DNA of 64,000 nt from assembly GCA_003254905.1 (NCBI GenBank), contig QANU01096872.1, forward strand, positions 344,694 through 408,693, in the 5' to 3' direction. The notes beneath the pieces were generated by a model. It was not told the origin of the DNA and did no database searches. It saw only the letters and a list, made by a program, of their open reading frames with translations. A program made the translations under genes and the position numbers. Positions 53,491 to 64,000 of the stretch are shown here, one piece after another; position 1 is the first letter of the stretch; every line of letters starts with the position of its first letter. The stretch is from Nissolia schottii. Lineage: Eukaryota > Streptophyta > Magnoliopsida > Fabales > Fabaceae.

Positions 53491-55778
53491 CTACAGGGAC
53501 ATATCACCCCCCAGTTCGTAGATAACTTTCTCCACCTTAACCAACATATCTAGTAACATGAAAATTGTACATAAGTATTTTGAAAAGAAAAAAAAAAGAT
53601 TAGCAGACCATGCAATAACAAAAGAATGGATTCAGGACAAGCAAGTTCAAGTTCACACCACTAATACCTTAGCATAAAGAGCATGACTAAAAACTGCCAC
53701 TGATATTGAGGTATACAAAATGGTGCATAAAATTGTTGATATTCAAAGCCAAAGAATAAGAAGCTTTCGCACTCATGTTCTACACTAGGACTGAAGAATG
53801 AAGACTAAAAAAAAAGACAAAAGAACTAGAAAAACAAAATGACTCATCATATTTAGCAAATGGAAGAGAAACAAGCAATAAGAAAGAGAGATTGCTACCT
53901 TGGAAGGAAGAATCTTCCATGTACCTCTGCATCAAAGGAAAAGAAATAATATGAGACAACACATAATCAGCACAGAATATGGTACTTCCCAAATATTCTC
54001 CTCCTAGGGAAATTTTATATCATAAGGAGCACCACAATTATGGTGATCAAAAGCTGATAGCCAGCGATATCTTAGAAAAAATTCACGATATGTAGTATGT
54101 ACCACAATTTGGGACTTGAGATCAGTTTCCTGGGAACCAGTTGGTTGAGCTGCAAGACATGATTTTATTCAAATGAAATAGGTTGTGTTATGAAAATAGA
54201 ACAAATGTCAAAACAAAAAAGGTTTACCCACTTTGGTTGATCTCAGAGCAATCCATCAATAGCGTGGCAAAACTGGGTGGCAAGGCTGGGAATCTGCCTT
54301 CGAAGTTGAAACCAGGTGGTGTGTCCATTTCTTGAGTGCCAGAAGGTTTTTCTCTTTCATTCTTCATACTTTGTGGCATTTGTGGAATGTATGTGTCAAA
54401 CGGAGTCATAAAGCTCGGTTCCTCACAAGGCCTACAAACACAGCAAGGTTAAGTATATAGTCTCCAATCTCCATCACAATTAAGTCAACGGATACTTCAA
54501 TACAGCTCATGAGAAACATATAACTCCTCTGGACAAAGGTGGGGGGATAAAAGGGCAAAAGGATAGAGTATATGCATGAAAATGGAAATATAGGAAAGGA
54601 GCGAAAGGTTATGTATTAGCAAGGTTGTGTACTAATCATAGAATGGTAATTGAAAATCTATCAAGGCATAATTACTTAGAGCCACATCTTCACCTTCCTC
54701 CCAAAATAACCTAACCAATCATACAAAACTTCTTTATACCTGTGAGAATGCTTGTTTGATGACATGAATTCTGACACTGATGAAATTTCAGATCCAAAGT
54801 CCATATTTAAAGGTACTGGACCCTTCTCATCTTTCAGGATTCCCTGGGAGAGAAACATAATCATCAAGAATTGACAAGGAAAGAATATGGTTTACAAGAG
54901 TCTATCCCCTGGTTCCATGTACTTCTGTGAATGGAGATTATAATGAGAAGTAATAGTGGTTTCACCTTCAAAACATTGATAAATGACTGTGTTTCACATA
55001 TCGATGGAAACCGCATAGCAAACTTTTGGATCTGCCAAAAAGGAAAAAGTAGCAATGAGTGTAAAGCTTGCAGTAACTCTGTTTAATCCTCTGATGGCCA
55101 AGAAAAATACTGTCTGAAAAAGGTAGTTATGTGCGCTACCAGATTTGCAGTTAATAAATTAACAATTCAGTCACACTGGAAACCCAACTATCACATTTAT
55201 GCAATGTTACGATTAGAAAGGCTAGAATTAACGGTGTATTATGTTACAGATGTTACAATTTGCAATAGAGTAATATTATGGAGACTGGAGAGTCATCACC
55301 AAGAATAAGCAGGGGAATGACAATAAAAAGTTCGAGGCAAATAACTAAATCTACACTACACAATCTACTGCTACTCAGTTTTCCAACGAAAATGTGTTCT
55401 AACTTCTATCCGTAACAGCAACACCATGCAAAACGAACAAATATGAGTTCAGTTTAACTTTCTTCTCAAGTCGCACGAAAATCACCTTGAGTTATCAAAT
55501 TTAGCCACCAGCGAAGTATCGTACACCGCTAAAATATAAATCACGCAGAACATTCTTCTTACCTCGCCAATGGAATCTCTGAAGCTCACCATGACAGTTC
55601 TGATGCCCCTAGCAGGAAATCCAGAGACGCAGGACACCTGAGGCCACGAGAAATGCAGCTTCGACACGTAGTGTTCTTCCTGCCACAAGAAATTACACAG
55701 CACCGTTCAGAATTTCAAATTCGAAACAACGCTCTCGTCCGCCAAAATCGCTATTGGTTCAAACAAAAAATTATCCAA

Positions 55779-55835
<57 letters not shown>

Positions 55836-56427
55836 CTGCATAAGTAGCATAATCACAATAGATACAAGTCACATGGAAAAACGCACTAAAAAATAATGCG
55901 AGTGTGGAAACGCGTTTTGCTTTGCATAGATCAAACAGGATATGTAGGAAAGACGGAATTTCAAACGAATTTCAAGCAACGAAAGCTCAATTGCCAGAAC
56001 AAAAGCAAATGAAGCAAGCTAAAGAGTTATCGCAAGTTACAAGATGAAGTCAATGGCAGCAAAAACGCACTTAATACTGAAATTGAACCAAAACGAAGAA
56101 GAGAATAGAGGATTGAGTACTCACGAGGAGAGTAGCGTTGAAGGAGACGGTGAGGATTACGTCGGAGAGGGATAGGTCGGGAAGGAGGCGGAGGAAGGCG
56201 ACGGAAGGGGAGGAGATCCAGTTGCCGCGGGGGAAGCGGTTGAGGACGCGAGGAGGGAGAGGGAGGAGATTGGCGGAGGTTGATGACGTGGAGACGACGG
56301 TGGGATAGGGGAGGAAGCGTGCAAAGCAGATCTCCCACTGATCTCTAACGGTGGTGGTGGTGGTGGTGATGGTGGTGGTTGAGTTCTCGACAGCATTGCT
56401 CGGTATCAATGCGAGAGTGCCCGCCAT
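53491..56427 (-). CDS. PHS1: POOR HOMOLOGOUS SYNAPSIS 1 (PHS1)
   Basis: Eight minus-strand exons: 56427-56125, 55679-55563, 55031-54966, 54843-54740, 54431-54232, 54149-54103, 53926-53899 and 53549-53491; 307 aa, all introns GT-AG. Exons 6 and 7 are very short (47 and 28 nt), but phases close exactly and the frame ends VEKVIYELGGDMSL. The conserved core is EEHYVSKLHFSWPQVSCVSG followed by FPARGIRTVMVSFRDSIGEI and KFAMRFPSICETQSFINVLK (about 102-162). The N-terminus has a threonine run. PHS1 is a plant-specific meiotic protein known from maize and Arabidopsis; it promotes correct homologous pairing and movement of RAD50 from cytoplasm to nucleus. Identification is by recall of the conserved core. 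A TATAAAA box lies about 65 bp before the ATG. Confidence 0.9.
55780..55834. repeat. (AAT)n microsatellite in PHS1 intron 1
   Basis: About 17-18 consecutive AAT units, 100 bp from the exon 2 acceptor; likely length-polymorphic. Confidence 0.97.
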
Positions 56428-56489
56428 TTTCGCGCTTTTTTTGATACTTTTTCAAGTGAACCAACACTCAGTAATCAGCACCGCTCTCG

Positions 56490-56496
56490 TTTTATA
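56490..56496 (-). promoter_or_regulatory. Candidate TATA box of PHS1
   Basis: Minus-strand CCTATAAAACG located about 65 bp upstream of the PHS1 start codon at 56427, a typical plant TATA context allowing a leader of about 30 nt. Confidence 0.6.
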
Positions 56497-58125
56497 GGAA
56501 TTTCAAATCAACACCACCGGGTCAGGATCCGACTCCGGAAGCTCCAACCCATCAACACTTTTAGCTATAAGCTATCCTGTGGTCATAGGTATTAAACTCG
56601 GTCATTGAGTCATTAGTCATTGAGTCAAATGTTAAATTAAATATAATTAAATAATGCAAATAATTAATAATCAAATACACTTTAAATATAAAATATATTA
56701 TTATTACTATTTTTATAAAACATAAAAAATATAATTCAAATAAATATGCATAGTTATATCTATATATTATTATTTAGCATGCATAACATAATGACTAGAG
56801 TGGAGACCATGATCGTGCATTGTGTCCACTACTATGAGAACTAGGGCCTAGAGCCCACTCTTGAAGTTTTGTGAATTTTCGGATAAATTTCCTCCTCAAT
56901 CGAGTCAACCCAGTTAGGTGGGGTCGCATTTAATAACTACGCGTGAGACTAATCCTTTTTCCTTTCTTTTATTTTATTTTTTTCTTCAAAATTGAAGGAG
57001 AGTTTAAAATGAAGGATTTTAATATACCAAAAAAGTGTGAAAGATTTTAAAAATGATCATGTTGTGCAAACTGGCTGTTGAAGGGAGGCATCATTGATTT
57101 TCATAAGTTAATTCATAAAAAAGTTGTATGTTATCATTTTAATGATGTATTAATGGAGTTTGATATATTTTTTTTTTGCGCATAAGAAAGAAGAAAACAA
57201 ATCAACAAGCCTACACCTGCATGTGGATAATCATTCCTATGAAGAGCTCCCAGCCCAGGAAGAGGATGCACAAAGATCATGAGACTAATATCAACCGCAA
57301 CATTCCCTTTCGTAAAATTGTTTTTTTTTTTTTCAAACAAAACAATTTTCAACATTATCGGTGAAAAAAAACATTTGTATGGATTTTCAAATTGTCATCC
57401 TTGTTAGTGATTTTAGGCTTTTTTAAAAGAAAAAAAGAAAAGTTGTGTCGTTAATAGGTGTTAAAATTGTTACTGGCAATATCAATTTTAGCACCAATCA
57501 AAAATTCAAAAAAAAAAAAAAAAAGCATGCGTCATTGGCAGGGGTGCTGAAATCTACACCCGTCTATGGATGAGATCCATATAATCATCCCTGTGAAGGG
57601 CACCTAGCCCATTAATATTACTAACATATTTGGCATATATATTTTTTTTAAAAAGTATTTCCCAGGTGAAAAATGTTCAATAAATTACCAACATTTACTA
57701 AAAGTGTGGCAAATTGATAACTATGCATCACTCCCCATTTAAAAAAGCAACTACATATGTTGTTGGGAAAAAGTGTCATATTTTAACAAGGACAATTATT
57801 GATGTGATAACTCAATAATTGCCAATGACTTTTAATTGATGTTAAAACATAATCTTTTGGAAGCAACAACCAAACATTTTGTCTGCGATTTTTAATCGTT
57901 AGTAAAACGTCACCTATGGACAACAGCAAAAGTCACCATGAACATGTCACGGAGTCATTGTATAGTTTGTTGATTAATTAAGAGCGTTGTGCGATTTTTT
58001 TAAAGGATTTTGTTAGTTAACAAATTAAAAGATAAAGGCTAGTTAGCAAACTTTTTTTTGTAAAAAAAAAATTACGAGAAAAAAAATATAATTTTGAGTA
58101 ATGTTATATGGTTAGAATTAGAATT
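56497..58125. other. Intergenic repeats between divergent PHS1 and AnPRT-like genes
   Basis: No gene is recognised. Two diverged direct copies of a segment lie at about 57208-57255 and 57552-57612 (CTACACCTGCATGTGGATAA versus CTACACCCGTCTATGGAT, both ending in AAGGGCACCTAGCCCA-like words), so the interval is probably old transposon sequence. Confidence 0.45.
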
Positions 58126-58129
58126 TAAA

Positions 58130-58535
58130 AGTCACTTGTAATAAATTGTGGATTTTAATTTTGAACCTAATTAATTTTTTTGTTTGAGTCATCGATAATT
58201 TTTTTATATTTTAGTCCTTACATTAAGTTAGATTGCTAAAAGATGAAGTGATGAACGAAAGTTAAGCATACTCCACTGTAATTTGGTCAAACATGGTCAA
58301 ACCAAAATTTAATAATTGCCAAATCGGTCCAACATAGTTAAATCGATTTGAACCATGGACCGATTTAACCATGTTTGACCAAATTACTATGGAATGAAGT
58401 TAACTTCCATATGATATTTCAATGGGTTAAACTTAATGTTAGAGACTATAACCATTTTCTTTTATAGAGCACTCAAACCAAATAAAAAATTTAATAGGAT
58501 ACAAAATCAAAATTTGTAATTTATTAGGAGGCAAA
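58130..58535. mobile_element. ~400-bp foldback element
   Basis: The two halves are inverted copies: TTAGTCCTTACATTAAGTTA pairs with AACTTAATGTTAGAGACTAT, and AATTTGGTCAAACATGGT pairs with ACCATGTTTGACCAAATTAC near the centre (58275-58395). AATTTTTT-rich outer arms also match. It is non-coding; borders are approximate. Confidence 0.6.
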
Positions 58536-58844
58536 AAGTTATTTAACCCTAGATTTTCCTATAATTTTAATGAGAAATAATTGGTGTAATGTAATTAACC
58601 TAAATGCTTTTATGTATATAAAAAAAGAAATATTTTGTGTGCAAGTTAAGATCTATCAATTATTGTATAACTCATGTTTCTTAATATGTGTTTCTTCTCA
58701 TTTTTTTCTTATTCTTTATTTTTTTCTCTCAACTTCCCTAGTATCCCATATTTTTTTTTCGTTTCCATCTTATTTTTTATCAATCCAATAATTTTCATTT
58801 TTATTTTCATCATATTTGTTATTTTTGATTTCTTAAAAGTTTGT

Positions 58845-59108
58845 GCATGGCAGGTTGGTCAAAGTTTGTGCATGTGTATAATAAAGTTTGTGCATTCTTG
58901 TTCAAAAGTTTGTGTGTGTGAACAAAAAAATTTTCTTTTTGGTCCTCGTCTTTGTTTTCGTTCCAGTAGTCTTTTTTTTTTGTTTTTGGTTGTTAAATTT
59001 TTTTTTTATGTCAGTTCAAAAGTTTATACATATGCTTTAAAATGTTTGTGTATAGTAAAGAGTTAATCTATGCGCTTAGAGTGTAAGTGAAGAGATAGAG
59101 AGTGTAAC
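58845..59108. repeat. Second copy of the GTTTGTGCA repeat family
   Basis: Units of the form AAAGTTTGTGCATGG, AAAGTTTGTGCATTC and AAATGTTTGTGTATAG recur between 58845 and 59060, followed by TAAGTGAAGAGATAGAGAGT, which resembles the reverse complement of the flank at 776-806. It is therefore a relative of the array at 776-1115. The plus-strand frames across it are not protein-like. Confidence 0.55.
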
Positions 59109-59644
59109 AATTACTTTTTGTTATTTAATGCATTGCATATCCAATTTGATTTAGTTCATTTAAAAAAGGTTATGATACGTGTAAAAAATATTTAACAAAA
59201 AAATTGAAAACATAAATGAAAATATTTAAATTTTACACCTAGCATTCCTGAAAAAACAAAAAAACTAAATACTTTTGATTTTTCCCGTTTCAGCAACTTG
59301 CTAATGCTGAGATTCCGTTGCATATCGGGCCGGGGACTTTGGTGAACTTTCAAGCCGAGACGCAAAGTTCGGTGCTACAGTGCCATACTCGCGACACTAA
59401 AAATTGCAGCTACTCCATCGAACCATTACATGCCACGTGTAAACCCTGAATCAATCACCCAATCTTTACAGCAAGACACATCAAAGTACATGGTTCCATC
59501 CTAGTCGCCATCGCACCCTGTCATTCTCTCCCTTCAATTTAAAATTTGCACAATACGAGCTCATCAGTTCTAAACCATCTTCGAGTTCTCATCCATTTCA
59601 CCATTTACAAGGGAATACTGATATATCGATTGTCAAGTAGCGCC

Positions 59645-62600
59645 ATGAAAGTTCTGCTTAATCTAGAACCTTCTTCTCTCTTCCCTACGCGCTCGATTTT
59701 CGCCGACGAACTCCGAAGCTCCACGCGCCTTCCTGTTCTGCCGTTTCCGAAGCTCTGTCGCCGCCGATGGATCGCTCGGAGGCTGTCTTCGACGGCGAAA
59801 GCGACGCTGGATTCCGCCACCATAGAGCAGTTCGGTATTCCGGAGTTCGACGCTCGGAACCCGGCGCTATCTTCCTCGTACCGCGATCCGGCATTGACGA
59901 AGCCGAACCAGACGGTGCTGGGGGCCCAAGCTAGGGTTTGCACTGGCCCCACGCAGACTCGGCCACTAGACGAAGAGCAAGCCTTCAAGGTCTTCGATAC
60001 AATTCTAAGATCAGGTTATTCTTCCTTGAATCCTTTTTGTCACTTGAATACGTTACAGTTGTTTGTAATCATAGCAGAATCTCATATAAGAGCTGATTGC
60101 TAATTGAACCTAAAGGTTTAAGAATCGAAAGGTTAATTTCGTTTTTGGATTAGCTTATTCTGTGTAAGGTTATGTTTGGAAGTTTTAAAGATGATAGAAG
60201 AGAAGGGCAAGGGATGGAGTTGGATAAAGCATGCCACTCTCTTGTATGAATGTTTTACAAATTTAACGAGGGAGGGGAATGAAAATGCAATTCATTACCT
60301 CCTTAAACCCCAAATTGGAGGGACAAAAATTGGAGAATTTGAGTGGCAAGAGAGGGACAAGGTGTCCCTCAATTGCCATCTCACTCCCTACTTTAAAATA
60401 ACCCCGAACATACTTTTCACGAAAGTAGCCATTCCCCTCCTTGCCATTGCCTAGCCATCTGTCCAAACATAACCTAAGGTGTTTAAAATAGCTTATGAGT
60501 AATTTTTATTTAATCCTTTAATTTAATCAAATCCAAACCTGCAAATCATTTGTAGTAGTGTTTCTGATTGATTTGTCTTTAAGCTTAGCTAGGGGAGAGC
60601 TCAAAGATGAAGAGGAAGTTTCAAAAGCTCAGCTTGGGGCATTCTTTGCGGGGATGACAATCCGTGCAAATGCATTTCCAGAAGCAACACAATGGAGTGA
60701 AGGGGAAATGCATGCAATGAAGATCTTCTGGCCACTCCTGGTTAGAGCACTTCCTCCTGATGTAATATTTGTGGCAGACCCTGAAGGGTCGATGATGGGT
60801 TTGGGAAGTTCGATTGGGCCGCAATATGTTGGCAATGGCACCAGCGAAATGAGGTTGGTTGGTGCTCTTAGGGAAGTGCTGGCTGGAGGCCATCTTGGGT
60901 TTGAGGAAGTCCAAGGTGTGTTAAGGGAAGTTCTTCCCTTCCAAGAGGGAGGTGGAAAACTACCACAAGGAGTAAGCGAGGCGTTGCTTTCAGCATTTTT
61001 AATCGGTCAACGCATGAACAGGGAAACTGACCGTGAGCTAAAAGCATACTGCCTTGCATTTGATGATGAATTTGGTATAAATTTTAATCTGATTTGTTGA
61101 TTTGGTTCAGTTTTATGTTCTGTTTATTTCTAAATCTTCATGGTTTAGATTTCGAATTGTTAATATTTCGTAAGTTGATCCATAGGCCCTGCCCCTGTTG
61201 CTGATGTCAGATCATTGACTCATTATGGTGAACCTTATGATGGCAATACACGCTTCTTCAGGAGTACGTTATTTGTTGCCGCAGTTCGATCTTGCTATGG
61301 AGAATCTTGCCTGCTTCATGGTGTAGAATGGATGGCACCTAAGGTGTGTAATTTTTTTTCTCCCCATTATTGGATTTTCAGGTTGTTTTAGTTTGGCTGT
61401 TAGCAGCAAACTAAGATGCTTGATGATCATACCGTTTTTTAAATTCTATCCTCAGAACTGGCTAGGAATGTGTTTCTGAAGTTAATTTTGTCCTTTGATA
61501 TTGTATTGCATTCTTATTAATATATCTTGCTTTAATATTTCATGTAGCAAATCACTTTTTATTTATGGATTAACCTTTGTGTTTCAGGGGGGAATAACTG
61601 AAGAGCAGATGTTGAAGTATATGGGAGCAAATATAAGCTTATCCCCTTCCAAGGCCAAGAAACTTCTAGAGGTCATTTTGTTTCCTGCAAATATTGGTAG
61701 CACCACCATAATTTGCTTTTTCACTCTCTTCTTTTAGCCTCTGTGTATAATATCGTTGCGTTCTTCTTTCCAGGATGATGAAGTTGGTTTTGCGTATGTA
61801 AGTCAGCGTGAAGCTCGCCCATCTCTGTATGAAAACCTCACTAAATATTATTTGTCTAACCCTTATTGACTTTATAAAGTTGAGGGGCTTTCATTGGAAA
61901 AGTTTTGATGCTTTACTTTTGAAATTTTTAAAATTTTGATAGATAATTAGATTTTGTAAAGAAGTTCTGTCCTGGTTATTTACCTAATTGTAGACAAACA
62001 TCTGTAATATTTTAGTAAATTATCAGTTAAAACTTAAATTAGTCATATAGTCCGTTTAGTTTCACTCCTAATTTGATTTAACCTCTATAGTCAAAACAGT
62101 TGAAAAAGTTGCTATAGTTTTCAAACAATGCAAAATGTCTATTAGCTGAGGTTGCTTCCTGTTTGTAATAAAATTATAAAGACCAAGTATAGACCATGCT
62201 ATTTTGATTAAAAAAATTTGAGAATTATTTGGCATTATTTGAAAACTATACGGACTTCTTAAAACAGTTTTGAACATGGAGTAAATGAAAATGAGTAGTT
62301 TAATTATGTTGCGATTTTGGCAAATGTTTATTATGATATTGCTAGCTATGTGTATTTATTGTAGCAGTAATATTGGAATGGAGTCGGTAAAACATCTTAT
62401 TTTTTCTGCAGCTACTCTCTAATTAAGATAAGGGAGCACATAAAGAAACGCCCTCCACTTGCAACAACTGAAAAGGTTCAACAATATGTAAAGGTAGAAT
62501 TCAGACTAATTTATCTTGTTACTTATTATTGATCAAATTTAGTTTATTGCAAGTTTTGTTTATTTTTATATTTTTTTAAAAGAAAAACTACCATCATTAT

Positions 62601-63892
62601 AAGATACAATGTTCTGTTCTTAAAGTTTCAACAAATTTAAATTCATCACAAAACAATCTAATTGTGATTTTGGTTTTATTGAAATTTGTTTAAAAAAAAA
62701 AGTCAACATATTTTTACTATCTCATTTCCTCAGTAGTGTAGATCATTTAGATTGCATACTCCCTATGCCATATTATTAGGTAAAGAGTCTTGTGTTCTTG
62801 GAAGTTCGTAAATAATTTAGTGAAATTAGCTTCCTTACAGTTTTAGGACATTTTAGAGTTTTTGAAGAATAAATTGTGTAGATGTAATACTTCAATGAGT
62901 AGTGAACACTTCAGCCTAAGGAATCTTAACAGGTTATACCATTTAAGAAGTAGCTCTTATTTGATGTTGAAAATTACTAAAAGGAGTCCTTGGTTAAACC
63001 TAAAAATTACAAAGTTTTGGTTGCTCAAAGGAGACAATGGTGCCAACTTACCAAGGGAACAGTTTCCTGCTTTGACACAGTATCACACAGTACTTATATT
63101 AAGATTAAATATTGGTTTCTTCACTTTTAGCACATTTTTATTGGAAAAGTAATGGTAATGTAGCTGGGACCAAGTTAGATCTCTTTCGAAAATAAAAGTT
63201 TGAAATAAAACTTTGGTTCAATTATATGAAATTTTGTATTTTGACTGTAAACTTGAACAGAAATGAATAGAAGAGACCATAATAGGCTAAAAGGAATTTT
63301 GCTTATGAGCTGGCATTTAGACCAATTGATCTGGCTCAAGCAATGGAGTATAGCTGTTTAAAGCATGGTTTCTTTCGTTTTTTCTCCTTTCAATTTTGAT
63401 AGACATTGCCACCTGTTTTTATAGTTACAACTGTGCATTTTTTCAACAGGCCAGTGGTAAGGAAGCTATTGTTACTGGATTTTACCATGAAGGTTACGAA
63501 GAGCCATTGTTAATGCTCATGAAAAGAAGGGGTGTACACTCTGGTTTGGTAGTGAAGGTTGAAATTTCACTTATTCACCAGAGTCAGTTAACCTTTTTGA
63601 CTATATTTTTTTCCCCAATAAATTATTGCTTGTACATCAATTTGTTGTTTATTTTCTCTTACTGCAGTTGGTTTAAATCATACTAATTTAAATATTAACA
63701 ATGAAAGAGACTTCACACCTTAGTAAAAGAAGCAACTTCATATAACCCTAATTATGCTTATACTGTAGGGAGAGGAAGGGGCCCTCTCAATGACGACAAG
63801 ATTGCGGTCAGCCAACACAACTAGGGGACTTCCTGTGAACTACTGTTCTGGGTTCCGTTCACTTGACATTTCACCCACATCTGAACTTGGTG
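59645..63892 (+). CDS. Anthranilate phosphoribosyltransferase-like protein, 3' end outside window
   Basis: Eight exons seen: 59645-60014, 60589-61074, 61186-61343, 61588-61671, 61774-61826, 62412-62493, 63450-63557 and 63769-63892; all introns GT-AG, open frame of 488 codons so far, continuing past the window. The frame upstream of 59645 lacks an ATG. The N-terminus is rich in Ser, Arg and Leu and poor in acids at the start (VLPFPKLCRRRWIARRLSST), suggesting a plastid transit peptide. The rest resembles the TrpD/nucleoside phosphorylase family (for example LDEEQAFKVFDTIL, ELKDEEEVSKAQLGAFFAG), as in Arabidopsis At1g70570. True TrpD transfers phosphoribose to anthranilate in tryptophan synthesis, but the canonical GTGGD loop is replaced by GEPYDGNTR (about 61225-61250) and the KHGN motif by CLLHGVEW, so that activity is doubtful. 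Intron 1 contains a Tourist-like MITE. Confidence 0.9.
60168..60474. mobile_element. Tourist (PIF/Harbinger)-like MITE in intron 1
   Basis: Perfect 13-bp terminal inverted repeats GGTTATGTTTGGA / TCCAAACATAACC with TAA on both sides (60165-60167 and 60475-60477). The 3-bp TAA duplication and GG start fit Tourist-type MITEs. The 307-bp body has no real coding potential; open frames on both strands at 60176-60466 are accidental. Confidence 0.85.
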
Positions 63893-64000
63893 GTATGTAT
63901 TTGGTCTTCTTGTTTTATTCTATTATTTACTTTATTAAATAATTATTTGGTTGGAATTACGAATCTATACTTTTGTTTTTCTTTCCACATTGTCTATATG

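Noticed and set aside
59546-59644. Upstream extension of the AnPRT-like frame
   Set aside because: It begins at TTG with no ATG in frame; the ATG at 59645 is preferred.
60176-60454. 92-codon frame in AnPRT-like intron 1
   Set aside because: Entirely inside a Tourist-like MITE with perfect terminal repeats.

Overview
The window is nuclear DNA from a flowering plant, most likely a legume and compatible with soybean or a close relative. The evidence is AT-rich intergenic sequence, intron-rich genes with canonical plant splice sites, many MITEs, TRIMs and solo LTRs, and plant-only proteins. It is assembled genomic sequence: there is one run of N (13702-14305) and a lone N at 9244. I see no bacterial features, CRISPR arrays, rRNA or tRNA genes.

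Seven protein-coding genes were reconstructed exon by exon; in every case the exon lengths and phases close into one open frame. From left to right they are: a neprosin/DUF239 secreted protein (+, 10377-15300, 7 exons, 436 aa); a P-class PPR protein of the At1g60770 type (-, 19663-21864, 2 exons, 491 aa); a tryptophan aminotransferase of the TAA1/TAR family (+, 27797-33417, 5 exons, 399 aa); the AP-1 adaptor mu subunit (-, 35186-38926, 11 exons, 428 aa); a LysM receptor-like kinase of the LYK3 type (-, 46944-51332, 10 exons, 621 aa); the meiotic protein PHS1 (-, 53491-56427, 8 exons, 307 aa); and an anthranilate phosphoribosyltransferase-like plastid protein (+, from 59645, running off the right edge). 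The genes are independent plant genes and not a pathway cluster. From memory, their order interleaves two Arabidopsis chromosome 1 neighbourhoods: neprosin, TAA1 and AnPRT-like (At1g70550-70570), and PPR plus AP1M2 (At1g60770-60780).

Region 1-10.3 kb has no gene and is a stack of transposons. It holds an inverted array of ~23-bp units (776-1115), a 1.1-kb element with a 10-bp flanking duplication, a Stowaway-like MITE, a hAT-type MITE split by a 2.2-kb non-autonomous copia-like element, a small MITE, a foldback element and a complete 863-bp TRIM. Between the PPR and TAA1 genes lie two apparent solo LTRs only 25 bp apart and a MITE nested in a MITE. TAA1 carries a hAT-type MITE in intron 1 and, in intron 3, a long-TIR element containing a broken, captured piece of an isocitrate lyase gene. 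Region 39-46.9 kb is a second transposon-rich block with a 3-hydroxyisobutyrate-dehydrogenase-like gene fragment, LTR remnants and a decayed Ty1/copia pol with its 3' LTR. Introns of AP1M, LYK3-like and AnPRT-like genes also carry small elements. Two introns use GC-AG splice sites.
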